NCBI RefSeq assembly: GCF_016863195.1 | Contig: NZ_BOOK01000029.1 | Span: forward strand, 147,900 to 211,899 | Reading direction: 5' to 3' | Length of the DNA stretch: 64,000 nucleotides | Source of the DNA: Paraplanobispora takensis | Lineage (GTDB): Bacteria > Actinomycetota > Actinomycetes > Streptosporangiales > Streptosporangiaceae | Part shown: positions 14,664 to 23,415 of the stretch, in pieces | Position numbering within the stretch: position 1 is the first letter of the stretch | Layout of the letters: every line of letters begins with the position of its first letter | Program-made: the position numbers and the translations under genes | The notes under the pieces: model-generated | What the model was told of the DNA's origin: nothing | The model's input: the letters and a program-made list of their open reading frames with translations, nothing else | The model's database searches: none

Positions 14664-16457
14664 CTAGCTGTACAGGTCGTCGACGTGCTTGGCGAAGTCG
14701 CGCATCACGACGTTGCGCTTGACCTTGAGGGTCGGGGTGAGGTGACCGCTCTCCTCGGTGATGTCGATGTCGAGGATCGAGAACTTCTTGATCTGCTCGG
14801 CCTTGGACACCGACCGGTTGGCGTCGTCCACGGCCTTCTGCACCTCGGCGACGATCGCCGGGTCGGCGCTCAGCTCGGCGATGGTGGCCGACTCCTTGCC
14901 GTTGGCGGCCTTCCACTGCTCCAGCGCCTCGGGGTCGAGGGTGACGATCGCGGCCACGAAGGGCTTGTCGTCGCCGACCACCATCGCCTGGCTGACCAGG
15001 GGGTGGGCGCGGATGCGGTCCTCCATCGGGGCCGGGGCGACGTTCTTGCCCGCGGCGGTGACGAGGATCTCCTTCTTGCGGCCGGTGATCTTCACGTAGC
15101 CGTCGGCGTCGAGCTCGCCGATGTCACCGGTGTGGAACCAGCCGTCGGAGTCGATCGCCTCGGCGGTGGCCTTGTCGTTGTTCCAGTAGCCGTCGAAGAT
15201 GTGGCGGCCCTTGACGAGGACCTCGCCGTCGTCGGCGATGGCGACCGTGACGCCGGGGAACGGCTTGCCGACGGTGCCGATCTTGTTGGCGCCGGGGATG
15301 TTGACCGTGGACGGGGCGGAGGTCTCGGTCAGCCCCCAGCCTTCGACGATCTCGATGCCCACGCCCCGGAAGAAGTGGCCGAGCCGCTCGCCCAGGGCCG
15401 AGCCGCCGGAGATCGCGACCGACAGGTTGCCGCCGGTGGCCGCGCGCAGCTTGCCGTACACCAGCTTGTCGAACAGCGTGTGCTTGAGCTTGAGGCCGAG
15501 CCCGGCTCCGCCGGAGGACTCCGCCCGGCTCCACGCGATCGCGGCGTCCGCCGCGGCGTGGAAGATCTTGCCCTTGCCCTCGGCGGTGGCCTTCTGCTCG
15601 GCGGTGTTGTAGACCTTCTCGAACACGCGGGGCACGCCGAGCAGGAACGTCGGCTTGAAGCCCTGCAGGTCGGGGCCGACGTTCTTCATGTTCGGGGTGT
15701 GCGCCAGGATCGTGCCGGTCTCGACCAGCACGGTCTGGATGATGCGGGCGAACACGTGGGCCAGGGGCAGGAACAGCAGCACCGCGCGGCCGTCGACGGT
15801 GAACAGCCGCTCCAGCGGGCCGCCTGCCACGTTGCGCGCGGTGAACAGCAGGTTGTCGTGGGTCAGGCGGCAGCCCTTGGGCATGCCGGTGGTCCCGGAG
15901 GTGTAGACGATCGTGGCGAGGTCGGCGACGCCGCGCGAGCCCCTGCGCTCGTTCAGCGTCTCGTCGGAGACCTCGGCCCCGGCGGCCGTCAGCTCCTCCA
16001 CCGCGCCGCCCTCGAAGCGCCAGATGTCCTTCAGGTCCTCCAGCTCCGGCAGGACCTCGCGGACGGTCTCCTCGTGCGACTCCAGCTCCACGAAGATCGC
16101 CTTGGTGCCGCTGTCGGACACGATCCACTTCACCTGGTCGGCGGAGGAGGTCTCGTATATCGGCACGGTGACCGCGCCCGCGGCCAGGATGGCGTAGTCG
16201 GCGACGGTCCACTCGTAGCGGGTGCGCGACATCAGCGCGACCCGGTCGCCGGGCTCGATCCCCGCCGCGATCAGACCCTTGGCCGCGGCGGCGACCTGGT
16301 CGCGGAACTCCCGGGCGGTGACGGCGATCCAGTCGTCGCCGGCCTTGCGGCGCAGGACGATCGAGCCGGGCTCCTGCTCGGCCCGCTGGAACACCGTGTC
16401 GGTCAGGTTGGCGGAGGCGGGGACGTCCACCAGCACGGGGACACTGTACTCGCGCAC
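14664..16457 (-). CDS. Long-chain fatty-acid--CoA ligase (AMP-forming, FadD15-like)
   Basis: The 597-residue enzyme activates fatty acids to acyl-CoA via acyl-adenylate in the cytosol. Motifs in order are the ATP-binding TIVYTSGTTGMPKGCRLTH (A3) near residue 185, LPLAHVFARI, GWGLTETSAP (A5), DGWFHTGDIGELDADGYVKI (A7) and GRKKEILVTAAGKNVAPAP (A8/linker). The C-terminal catalytic lysine candidate lies in HLTPTLKVKRN. Length fits FadD15-type ligases (about 600). GTG 16457 is chosen because AGGAG sits eight bases upstream; another GTG three codons earlier overlaps that ribosome-binding site. It is monocistronic and divergent from the metallophosphoesterase gene. Confidence 0.92.
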   Translation of the reverse strand: MREYSVPVLVDVPASANLTDTVFQRAEQEPGSIVLRRKAGDDWIAVTAREFRDQVAAAAKGLIAAGIEPGDRVALMSRTRYEWTVADYAILAAGAVTVPIYETSSADQVKWIVSDSGTKAIFVELESHEETVREVLPELEDLKDIWRFEGGAVEELTAAGAEVSDETLNERRGSRGVADLATIVYTSGTTGMPKGCRLTHDNLLFTARNVAGGPLERLFTVDGRAVLLFLPLAHVFARIIQTVLVETGTILAHTPNMKNVGPDLQGFKPTFLLGVPRVFEKVYNTAEQKATAEGKGKIFHAAADAAIAWSRAESSGGAGLGLKLKHTLFDKLVYGKLRAATGGNLSVAISGGSALGERLGHFFRGVGIEIVEGWGLTETSAPSTVNIPGANKIGTVGKPFPGVTVAIADDGEVLVKGRHIFDGYWNNDKATAEAIDSDGWFHTGDIGELDADGYVKITGRKKEILVTAAGKNVAPAPMEDRIRAHPLVSQAMVVGDDKPFVAAIVTLDPEALEQWKAANGKESATIAELSADPAIVAEVQKAVDDANRSVSKAEQIKKFSILDIDITEESGHLTPTLKVKRNVVMRDFAKHVDDLYS

Positions 16458-16679
16458 GGGGATCACTCCTGGGACGCACGGATCGATGGTTCCTGGAAGC
16501 TACCGCGAGAAGTTACGCGTGGGTAGATTTGTCACTCAGGCGTTACCACTGCAGGCGTTACCAAGGGCGATTTCACGTTATCAGTGCCGCCGGGTGCGGC
16601 CGTCTGACATGCGGGGCCGCCGCTATGGCGCATCTCACTCACACCTCTCACGCGCACCGTGGAGGAACCGGTCGATCGC

Positions 16680-16685
16680 TAGGAT
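16680..16685 (+). promoter_or_regulatory. Putative -10 (TAGGAT) of a leaderless transcript
   Basis: TAGGAT ends seven bases before ATG 16693, the spacing expected if transcription starts at or next to the start codon. No clear -35. Confidence 0.45.
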
Positions 16686-16692
16686 GTCGGGC

Positions 16693-17460
16693 ATGCGGGT
16701 TCATGTCGTCAGCGATGTGCACGGAAGAGCCGACGCCCTGGCCCGTGCGGGAGAAGGCGCCGACGCGCTGATCTGCCTGGGCGACCTGATCCTGTTCGTC
16801 GACTACGACGACCACTCGCAGGGGATCTTCGCCGAGCTGTTCGGGGCCGAGCGGGCCGCGGAGTTCATCGCCCTGCGCACCGCCAAGCGCTTCGACGAGG
16901 CCAGGGCCATGTCCGCCGCGCTGTGGGCCTCGCTGGAGGGCGACCCGCGCGATCACATCGAACGCTCCGTCCGCCGCCAGTACGGCGAGATCTTCGCCGC
17001 CATGCCGACCCCCGCCTACCTCACGCCGGGCAACGTGGACCTGCCGCGCTACTGGCCCGAGTACGCGCGCTCCGGCCACCACGTGCTGGACGGGGAGACC
17101 GTCGAGATCGGGGGCCTGCGGTTCGGCTTCGTCGGGGGCGGGCTGCGCACGCCGTACCGCACGCCGAACGAGATCGACGACGAGGAGTTCGCCCGCAAGG
17201 TCGAGGCGGTCGGCGAGGTGGACGTATTGTGCTGCCACATCCCGCCGGCCGTGCCCGAGCTGCTGTACGACGTGGTCGCCCGCCGGTTCGAGCGGGGCAG
17301 CGAGGCCACGCTGGAGGCGATCAGGCGGACCCAGCCGCGCTACGCCCTCTTCGGCCACGTGCACCAGCCGCTGTCGGCGCGCACCCGCATCGGCAGGACC
17401 GAGTGCCTCAACGTGGGCCACTTCCGGGGCAGGGGGGTGCCCTTCGCCCTCGAGTGGTGA
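16693..17460 (+). CDS. Metallophosphoesterase (calcineurin-like)
   Basis: The 255-residue cytosolic phosphoesterase has all dimetal-site motifs: SDVHG near residue 7, LGDLILF near 30, GNVDLP near 115, CCHIPP near 180 and FGHVHQP near 220. It resembles YfcE-type or 3',5'-cAMP-phosphodiesterase-like enzymes, but the substrate cannot be deduced. ATG 16693 is preferred over ATG 16684 because the protein then starts MRVHVVSDVHGRA, typical of the family, and because TAGGAT lies seven bases upstream. Next in line is the SRPBCC gene, 129 bp away with its own promoter-like hexamer. Confidence 0.88.
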   Translation: MRVHVVSDVHGRADALARAGEGADALICLGDLILFVDYDDHSQGIFAELFGAERAAEFIALRTAKRFDEARAMSAALWASLEGDPRDHIERSVRRQYGEIFAAMPTPAYLTPGNVDLPRYWPEYARSGHHVLDGETVEIGGLRFGFVGGGLRTPYRTPNEIDDEEFARKVEAVGEVDVLCCHIPPAVPELLYDVVARRFERGSEATLEAIRRTQPRYALFGHVHQPLSARTRIGRTECLNVGHFRGRGVPFALEW

Positions 17461-17577
17461 GCCGTGCCACCGGTGGGCCGTGCCACCGGTGATCCGGGCA
17501 ACCGGTGATCCGGGCGGCGCGGGAGGATCTTCGCGGCCGGGTGTGAGCCGGACGTACGCCAGGAAAGCCTGAGCGAG

Positions 17578-17583
17578 TACGGT
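17578..17583 (+). promoter_or_regulatory. Putative -10 (TACGGT) of a leaderless transcript
   Basis: TACGGT ends six bases before ATG 17590. There is no purine-rich ribosome-binding site between them. Confidence 0.45.
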
Positions 17584-17589
17584 AACCCC

Positions 17590-18027
17590 ATGGCTGATCG
17601 CACCACTTCCAGCATCACGATCGGCGCGGGCCGGTCGACCGTCATGACGGTGATCGCCGACTTCGCCGCGTACCCGGAGTGGGCGGGTCAGGTGAAGTCC
17701 GCCCAGGTCCTGTCCAACGGGGAGGACGGGCGCCCCGACCGGGTCAGGTTCGTCCTGGACGCGGGCCCGATCAGCGACGAGTACACCCTCGCCTACACCT
17801 GGCACGGGGACGAGTCCGTCGACTGGGTCATCGCCGAGGCCGGGAAGATGGTCTCCGGCCTCACCGGCAGCTACCGCCTGGCCGAGACGGGCGCGGGCAC
17901 CGAGGTCACCTATGAGCTGGCCGTCGACCTCAAGGTCCCGATGATCGGCATGATCAAGCGAAAAGCGGAGAAGGTCATCATCGACACCGCCCTGAAGGGG
18001 CTGAAGAAGCGCGTCGAGGCCGGGTGA
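17590..18027 (+). CDS. SRPBCC (START-like/polyketide cyclase-type) family protein
   Basis: The 145-residue single-domain protein folds as a helix-grip SRPBCC domain: ADRTTSSITIGAGRSTVMTV, FAAYPEWAGQVKSAQVL, then YTLAYTWHGDESVDWVI. Such proteins bind a hydrophobic ligand, but none can be named. It is 40 bp before the ArsA-like ATPase in the same direction, an arrangement common in actinobacteria, which suggests a joint role in membrane or lipid handling (inference). Start ATG 17590 lacks a ribosome-binding site but has TACGGT six bases upstream, fitting a leaderless mRNA. Confidence 0.85.
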   Translation: MADRTTSSITIGAGRSTVMTVIADFAAYPEWAGQVKSAQVLSNGEDGRPDRVRFVLDAGPISDEYTLAYTWHGDESVDWVIAEAGKMVSGLTGSYRLAETGAGTEVTYELAVDLKVPMIGMIKRKAEKVIIDTALKGLKKRVEAG

Positions 18028-18067
18028 CCGGGCACGGCGCCCGGACGCGACCGGTGGAGGAGACCGA

Positions 18068-19237
18068 GTGACCCGGGTCCTGCTGTTCACCGGCAAGGGC
18101 GGGGTCGGCAAGACGACCGCCGCGGCGGCCACCGCCGTCCTCGCCGCCCGGTCCGGGCTCAAGACGCTCGTGGTCTCCACCGACACCGCGCACTCGCTGG
18201 CCGACGCGCTCGGAGCGAGCCCCGGCCCCGAGCCGGCCCAGATCGCCCCCGGCCTGCACCTGTACCAGGTCGACACCCAGCGGTCGCTGGAACGCCAGTG
18301 GGGTGAGCTGCGCGACTACGCCCGGGGGTTCTTCGCCGAGCTGGGCCTGGACGAGGTCACCGCCGAGGAGATCACGGTGCTGCCCGGCGCCGAGGAGGTC
18401 ATCGCGCTGCTGGAGCTGCGCGAGCAGGCCCGCACCGGGAGCTGGGACGTGATCGTCATCGACTGCGCGCCCACCGCCGAGACGCTCCGGCTGCTCGCGC
18501 TGCCCGAGGCGCTCGACTGGCACGTCAACCGGCTGCTCCCGGTCGGCAGGCGGCTGCTTCGCACCCTGGCGCCCCTGGTGCGCAGGGTGGCGATGGTCAG
18601 CGTGCCCGACGACCACGTGGTCGGCGCGGGCGAGCGCCTGCACCGGGGGCTGATGGAGGTGCGCGAGCTGCTCACCGGCCCCGGCGCCAGCGTCCGCCTG
18701 GTGCTGACGCCCGAGGCCGTCGTGCTGGCCGAGGCCCGCCGTACCCTCACCTCCCTGAGCCTGTACGGCTACCGCGTCGACGCGGTGATCGCCAACCGGG
18801 TCTTCCCCGCCGAGGGCGCCGACCCGTGGCGGCAGCGGTGGGCGGCCGCCCAGGCGGGGCACCTGGCCGAGGTGGAGCAGTCCTTCGCGCCGCTGCCCGT
18901 CCACCGGGTGCCCTATCTGGAGGCCGAGCCCGTCGGCCTCGACGCCCTGGCCGGCGTCGCCGAGGCCATGTACGGCGAGAGCGACCCCTTCGCCGCGCCC
19001 GCGGTGGAGCCGCCGCTGCGGATCACCCCCGAGGGCGAGCTGATCCTGGCGCTGCCGCTCGCCGAGAAGGGGGAGGTCGACCTCGTCAGGAAGGGCGACG
19101 AGCTGATCGTCACCATCGGCCCCTACCGCCGGGTCCTGGCCCTGCCCGCGGCGCTGGCCCGCAGAAGCGTGCGGGAGGCCGCGCTCTCCGACGGCCGTCT
19201 CCGGGTACGGTTCGATGCGGGAGGGCCAGATGACTGA
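18068..19237 (+). CDS. ArsA/GET3-family ATPase with C-terminal HSP20-like domain
   Basis: This 389-residue P-loop ATPase has the deviant Walker A GKGGVGKTT at residues about 9-17, switch STDTAHSLADALG, and DCAPTAETLRLLALPEAL in the switch II region. The C-terminal ~75 residues (from PLRITPEGELILALPLAEKG) form the alpha-crystallin-like ArsA_HSP20 domain. Only one ATPase domain is present and no arsenic-resistance neighbours are seen, so a role in metal resistance is unlikely. A GET3-like chaperone or membrane-protein/lipid role is plausible. GGAGGAG lies five bases before GTG 18068. It overlaps the next gene by eight bases. Confidence 0.88.
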   Translation: MTRVLLFTGKGGVGKTTAAAATAVLAARSGLKTLVVSTDTAHSLADALGASPGPEPAQIAPGLHLYQVDTQRSLERQWGELRDYARGFFAELGLDEVTAEEITVLPGAEEVIALLELREQARTGSWDVIVIDCAPTAETLRLLALPEALDWHVNRLLPVGRRLLRTLAPLVRRVAMVSVPDDHVVGAGERLHRGLMEVRELLTGPGASVRLVLTPEAVVLAEARRTLTSLSLYGYRVDAVIANRVFPAEGADPWRQRWAAAQAGHLAEVEQSFAPLPVHRVPYLEAEPVGLDALAGVAEAMYGESDPFAAPAVEPPLRITPEGELILALPLAEKGEVDLVRKGDELIVTIGPYRRVLALPAALARRSVREAALSDGRLRVRFDAGGPDD

Positions 19238-19832
19238 CAACGGTGAAATGAACGGCGGCGCCCAGAAGCCCCGCGATGACGACGCCCCGCGCAACGACGA
19301 GACTCCGCGCAACGAGGACGCCCCGCGTGGCACGCAGACACCCGGGGGCGGGGACGCCCCGCGTGGTGAGGGCGCGTCCCGCGGCACGGACGCGCCTCGC
19401 GGCGGGGACGCCCCCCGCGGCTCCGACCCGCTCGGGAGCGCGGCCGAGGAGGCCTTCAGGCTCTTCGACACGATCCAGCGCAGGGCCACCAGGGAGCTGC
19501 GGAAGAACCTGATCAAGGGCACCATGACCGGGTTCGGCAGCGCCTTCTCCGGCGGCGGCTCCCGCGGCGGCCGCAGGGACGTGTGGGAGGAGGCGGTCTC
19601 CGAGCACGAGGATGAGTACATCTGCCGGGCCTGCCCCGTCTGCCGTGCCATGGCGGCGCAGCGGGAGTCCGGCGGGCAGGTCGCCGATCACCTGATGCAG
19701 GCGGGCTCCGAGCTGTTCGCCGCGCTGAAGTCGGCCGTCGACGCGATCAACCGGCCCTCGCCCTCACAGCGGGCGAAAGAACGTGACGCGTCGCGGGAAG
19801 ATACCCCCGTGGAGCACATCGACCTGGGGTGA
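19230..19832 (+). CDS. SCO2127-like conserved protein upstream of glucokinase (DUF5304-type)
   Basis: The 200-residue cytosolic protein has a low-complexity N-terminus made of DAPRG/DETPRN-like repeats (residues about 12-68). The conserved half follows: SAAEEAFRLFDTIQRRATRE, VWEEAVSEHED, then CRACPVCRAM, a Cys-rich motif that could bind metal, and an amphipathic segment VADHLMQAGSELFAALKSAV. In Streptomyces coelicolor a protein of this type (SCO2127) is encoded directly before glkA (SCO2126) and has been linked to carbon-source effects. Position and the conserved half support the same identity here; biochemical function is unknown. GGGAGGG sits before ATG 19230, and the first codons overlap the ArsA gene. 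The glucokinase gene follows after 22 bp. Confidence 0.75.
   Translation: MTDNGEMNGGAQKPRDDDAPRNDETPRNEDAPRGTQTPGGGDAPRGEGASRGTDAPRGGDAPRGSDPLGSAAEEAFRLFDTIQRRATRELRKNLIKGTMTGFGSAFSGGGSRGGRRDVWEEAVSEHEDEYICRACPVCRAMAAQRESGGQVADHLMQAGSELFAALKSAVDAINRPSPSQRAKERDASREDTPVEHIDLG
19276..19431 (+). repeat. In-frame DAPRG-encoding minisatellite
   Basis: Degenerate units based on GACGCCCCGCG (15-18 bp) repeat about eight times within the SCO2127-like gene, giving an acidic/basic Pro-rich tract that probably varies in length between strains. Confidence 0.7.
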
Positions 19833-19854
19833 TCCCCGGCGGGAAAGGTGAGAG

Positions 19855-20799
19855 ATGGCGCTGACCATCGGCATTGACATCGGCGGCACCAAGGTCGCGG
19901 CGGGCGTCGTGGACGAGCAGGGGCAGATAGTCGAACAGCTCCTGCGCCCGACTCCGGCGGAGAACCCCGAGAAGGTCGCCGAGACGATCGCCGAGGTGGT
20001 CGGCGAGCTGAGCAGGGGCCGGCAGATCGAGGCCGTCGGCCTCGGCGCGGCGGGCTTCGTCGACGAGACCCGCTCGGTCGTGCGTTTCGCCCCCAACCTG
20101 GCCTGGCGCGAGGAACCGCTGCAGAAGAAGGTCGCCGAGCTGGTCGGCCTGCCCGTCGTGGTGGAGAACGACGGCAACGCCACGGCGTGGGGCGAGGCCA
20201 GGTTCGGCGCCGGGCGGAACGAGAGCCATCTGGTGTGCGTGACCGTCGGCACCGGCATCGGCGGCGGCATGGTGTTCGACGGAGCCCTCTACCGCGGGCG
20301 CTGGGGCATGGGCGCCGAGCTCGGGCACATGCAGGTGGTCCCCGAGGGCCGTCCGTGCGGGTGCGGCAACCTCGGCTGCTGGGAGCAGTACGCCAGCGGC
20401 AACGCCCTGGTCGCCGAGGCCCGGCTGATCGCCGAGGCCGACCCCGAACGGGCGGCCGGGCTGCTGGAGATCGCGGGCGGCTCGCCCGGCGACATCGAGG
20501 GCACGGAGGTGACCGAGGCCGCCCGCGCGGGCGACCCGGCGGCGCTCGCCGCCTTCTCCTCGATGGCCGAGTGGCTGGGCCAGGGACTGAGCGACCTGGC
20601 CGCCGTGTTCGACCCCGGCTGCTTCGTCCTGGGCGGCGGCGTCTCGCGCGCCGCCGACCTCTGGATCGACCAGGTCCGCGAGGCCTTCGCCCGTCATCTG
20701 ACCGGGCGCGGGCACCGTCCGCTGGCCGACATCCGCCTGGCCGAGCTGGGCGCCTCCGCCGGTCTGGTCGGCGCCGCCGACCTCGCCCGCAACCGCTGA
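19855..20799 (+). CDS. glkA: ROK family glucokinase
   Basis: The 314-residue cytosolic enzyme phosphorylates glucose with ATP. It starts MALTIGIDIGGTKVAAGVVD (phosphate-1 motif) and carries NLAWREEPL, VENDGNATAWGEARFG (catalytic Asp in END), VTVGTGIGGGMVF, and the ROK zinc signature HMQVVPEGRPCGCGNLGCWE with ligands CGCGNLGC. FVLGGGVSRAADLW closes the adenosine-binding part. Length and sequence match actinobacterial GlkA, which in Streptomyces is also needed for carbon catabolite repression. It follows the SCO2127-like gene with AAAGGTGAGAG before the ATG and is probably co-transcribed with it. Confidence 0.93.
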   Translation: MALTIGIDIGGTKVAAGVVDEQGQIVEQLLRPTPAENPEKVAETIAEVVGELSRGRQIEAVGLGAAGFVDETRSVVRFAPNLAWREEPLQKKVAELVGLPVVVENDGNATAWGEARFGAGRNESHLVCVTVGTGIGGGMVFDGALYRGRWGMGAELGHMQVVPEGRPCGCGNLGCWEQYASGNALVAEARLIAEADPERAAGLLEIAGGSPGDIEGTEVTEAARAGDPAALAAFSSMAEWLGQGLSDLAAVFDPGCFVLGGGVSRAADLWIDQVREAFARHLTGRGHRPLADIRLAELGASAGLVGAADLARNR

Positions 20800-20966
20800 G
20801 CCCTCCGTCCCGCGGAGCCGCCCGTACCCCCGAGCCGTCCGCTCCCCGGAACCGCCCGCTCCACCGGGCCGTGCGGTTCCGGGGGACCGGATGGGGAGGG
20901 GGGTGTTATCGCCGGATATCGCCGGTCCGGTTACGCTCGGCTCACGGGTGTTCCCGGGAGGTCGCC

Positions 20967-21680
20967 GTGCTGCTCAGAGTCGCCAGCTACAACGTGCGTG
21001 CCATGCGTGACGACGTGGTGGCGCTCGGGCAGGTCATGACCGCGCTGCGGGCCGACGTGCTCTGCGTCCAGGAGGCCCCCCGGTTCCTGTGCTGGCGCCG
21101 CAAGCGCAGGAACCTGGCGGCCTCCGGAGGGCTGAGGGTGGCCGCGGGACTGCGCGTCGGGGGCGTGGCCGTCCTGGCCGGGCCCGGGGTCCGGGTGCTG
21201 CACGGCGAGGGCCGCCGGCTGCGGTTCTTCTTCGGCCTGGAGCAGCGGGCGATCGCCGTCGCCGTGGTGGAGAGCGGCGGCGTCCGGGTGGCGGTCGGCT
21301 CCATCCACCTCGACCTCAACGAGGGCGCGCGCCTGTACCACGCCCGCGAGGCGGTGCAGATCCTGTACGACGTCGCCGGCCGCTTCGACGCGCTGCCCGT
21401 GCTGGCGGGGGACATCAACGAGAAGTCCGACCGGCCCTCCTGGCGGTACATCGCCGGGAAGCTGCCCGACTGCTACCCGCTCGCGCCGCGCGGCGACGGC
21501 CTGACCTTCCCCGCCCGCGGACCGCACCTGCGCATCGACGCGATCTTCGCGGTGGCCGGGCTGCGGGTGGTCTCCTGCGGCGGCGCCGAGGCCGACCCCG
21601 CCCTCCTGGCCGCGGCGAGCGACCATCGGCCGGTGCTCGCCGAGCTGGCCGTGGCGGGGAGAAGCACGCACGAGGAGTGA
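20967..21680 (+). CDS. Endonuclease/exonuclease/phosphatase (EEP) family hydrolase
   Basis: The 237-residue protein has the EEP fold motifs in order: RVASYNVRAMRDD, VLCVQEAPRF (metal-binding Glu), VGSIHLDLNEGARLYHAREA, VLAGDINEKSDRPSW, and the terminal Asp-His pair in AASDHRPVLAEL. The family includes DNases, sphingomyelinases and phosphatases; nothing selects among them. No signal peptide is evident. CGGGAGG lies six bases before GTG 20967. A long in-frame extension upstream (to 20187) is an antisense-free shadow of the glucokinase gene and was not used. Confidence 0.85.
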   Translation: MLLRVASYNVRAMRDDVVALGQVMTALRADVLCVQEAPRFLCWRRKRRNLAASGGLRVAAGLRVGGVAVLAGPGVRVLHGEGRRLRFFFGLEQRAIAVAVVESGGVRVAVGSIHLDLNEGARLYHAREAVQILYDVAGRFDALPVLAGDINEKSDRPSWRYIAGKLPDCYPLAPRGDGLTFPARGPHLRIDAIFAVAGLRVVSCGGAEADPALLAAASDHRPVLAELAVAGRSTHEE

Positions 21681-21690
21681 GCCCGGCCCG

Positions 21691-21696
21691 TACCAT
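21691..21696 (+). promoter_or_regulatory. Putative -10 (TACCAT) close to the start codon
   Basis: TACCAT ends seven bases before ATG 21704, as in other probably leaderless genes here; a GGAG also lies in the gap, so this one is ambiguous. Confidence 0.35.
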
Positions 21697-21703
21697 TTGG
21701 AGC

Positions 21704-22840
21704 ATGACTCGTCGCTTTCTGCGGCGTGCGCTGGCCCTGTGCGCATCGGGGCTGCTCCTGGCGTCCCCCTTTCCGACGGCCGCCGCGCACGCAGATCCCG
21801 TCCGCCCACCGTCGGCGGAGGCCTGGCAGGCGCCTGCCACGGCGCGGCTGAGCAGCGACGGGTCGCTCTCCGACGTGGCCGGGATCTCGGCCACCAACGT
21901 GTGGGCGGTGGGTCAGCAGAGCGTCTGGGACGTCTGGCAGAGCCGCAGCGCCATCGCGCACTGGAACGGCAGCGCGTGGACCGAGGTGCCCATCCGCAAC
22001 GACCCCACCGGCGCCGCGCTGCTGCGCTCGGTCGCCGCGGCGTCGGCCGACGAGCTGTGGGCGGTGGGCGAGGGCCACGACGGCACGCCGTACCTCGCCA
22101 GGGGTGACGGATCGGCCTTCGACCGCGTCGCCGTCGGCCCCCTGCGGCTGAACGACTGGCTGGCCGGGGTGGCGGCCACCTCGGCCCGGACGGTCGTCGT
22201 GGGCAGCCGCGACCGGCAGCCCCTGATCGTCACCGGCACCGGGGGGAAGTGGAAGCTCACCCAGGTCGACGGCGACGGCACGCTGTACGGCGTGGCGCTG
22301 CCGTCCAAGAGCGACGGCTGGGCGGTGGGCGAGACCGGGGACAAGCCGCTGATCATGCGGTTGTCCGGCGGGCACTGGAAGCCCTTCCCCGTGCCCGACA
22401 TCCCGGGCGGATACCTGCGCGACGTGCACTTCAACGGAGCCAAGCGGGCTCTGGCCGTCGGCGGGATCTACCGCTCCTCGGGCGAGATCGACCCGCTGCT
22501 GCTGTCCTGGAACGGCAAGAAGTGGTCCCGGGTGTCCGTGCCCGGGGGCGACGTGCGCCTGTACGGAGTGACCGGCGACCGCAAGAGCCGCTTCTGGGTC
22601 TCGGGAGCCGATCCGGCGCGGCCGGCGGAGGCGTTCCTGCTGCGCTACGACGGTCACGCGGTCAAGGTCCTGCGCGGGGCCGCGCCCGCGACGCCCCGGA
22701 CGATCAGGCTCCAGTCGGCCACCTACCTGCCCGGCACGGGCACGGTGTGGACCGTCGGCCACGTGGTGGACGACGACGGCCGCTTCACCGACGTGATCGA
22801 GCGCTTCGGCACGGGCGCACCCGAGCGCGTCAAGTCGTAG
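21704..22840 (+). CDS. Secreted beta-propeller-like protein of unknown function
   Basis: The 378-residue protein begins with a signal peptide (TRRFLRRALALCASGLLLAS, cleavage probably after AHA). The mature part is a series of about six repeats with the core S-x-x-x-x-WAVG (ISATNVWAVGQQS, ASADELWAVGEG, PSKSDGWAVGETG, PGTGTVWTVGHV) and intervening HWNGSAWTEV or SWNGKKWSRV strands. This is the pattern of an all-beta propeller of kelch/photosystem-stability type. No catalytic residues are recognisable. It probably acts as an extracytoplasmic binding or scaffold protein. It is in the same direction as the EEP gene, 23 bp after it. Confidence 0.8.
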   Translation: MTRRFLRRALALCASGLLLASPFPTAAAHADPVRPPSAEAWQAPATARLSSDGSLSDVAGISATNVWAVGQQSVWDVWQSRSAIAHWNGSAWTEVPIRNDPTGAALLRSVAAASADELWAVGEGHDGTPYLARGDGSAFDRVAVGPLRLNDWLAGVAATSARTVVVGSRDRQPLIVTGTGGKWKLTQVDGDGTLYGVALPSKSDGWAVGETGDKPLIMRLSGGHWKPFPVPDIPGGYLRDVHFNGAKRALAVGGIYRSSGEIDPLLLSWNGKKWSRVSVPGGDVRLYGVTGDRKSRFWVSGADPARPAEAFLLRYDGHAVKVLRGAAPATPRTIRLQSATYLPGTGTVWTVGHVVDDDGRFTDVIERFGTGAPERVKS

Positions 22841-22866
22841 CGCCCGGCCGGACCGCGGCGGGCGCC

Positions 22867-23349
22867 TCAGACGACGGCGCCGTCGTCCCAGCCGGAGTCG
22901 TTGGGCGGGCCGTCGCCCATCCGCACGACCAGGGCCACGAAGCCGCCGATGAACGCGGCGACCGCGGTGAACAGCGCCCAGCCCTCCAGCTGCCAGCCCG
23001 CCGCCGCGGTCACCAGCAGATAGGCGGGGCCGCCGAACAGGGCCAGCCAGGCGATCTTGGTGGTGGCGTCGGTCTTGGGCAGGGGAGGGGGCGGCGGAGG
23101 CACGTAGTGGCCCTCGTCGTCCTCGGCGCCCTCCCGCTCGGCCGCGACCTCGGCGTGGTCACCGGGCTCGTCGCCGTCGGGCAGCACCCGCCCGCTCTCC
23201 TCCGGCTGCCTGACCACGCGCCGGGAGGGTTCGGCCGGGAGGTTCTCGCTGTCCGGCCAGGGCTGGTCGCCCGGTTCGCGCTCGGCGGTGTCGTTGAAGG
23301 ACGCGACGATCTGCCGCCAGACCTCGTCCTCATCGCTTTGAGGTGTCAC
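22867..23349 (-). CDS. Conserved membrane protein with acidic cytosolic N-terminus
   Basis: The 160-residue protein has an acidic, Pro-rich N-terminal half ending in a polyproline run (YVPPPPPPLPKTD). Two membrane segments follow, KIAWLALFGGPAYLLVTAAA and ALFTAVAAFIGGFVALVV, then a short tail. Small proteins of this plan are common beside actinobacterial lipid genes, but I know of no function. It lies 66 bp downstream of the esterase gene on the same strand, so the two may be co-transcribed. GTG 23349 has no clear ribosome-binding site; the frame and composition are nevertheless convincing. Confidence 0.75.
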   Translation of the reverse strand: MTPQSDEDEVWRQIVASFNDTAEREPGDQPWPDSENLPAEPSRRVVRQPEESGRVLPDGDEPGDHAEVAAEREGAEDDEGHYVPPPPPPLPKTDATTKIAWLALFGGPAYLLVTAAAGWQLEGWALFTAVAAFIGGFVALVVRMGDGPPNDSGWDDGAVV

Positions 23350-23415
23350 TTAGCTGGGCCTGTCACTCATAGGCCGTCCACTTCCTCCCGAAGACCGCGC
23401 ATCCCCCACCCGCGA

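Noticed and set aside
18068..19237. Arsenite-efflux ArsA
   Set aside because: Single ATPase domain with HSP20-like tail and no ars genes nearby; better described as an ArsA/GET3-family ATPase.
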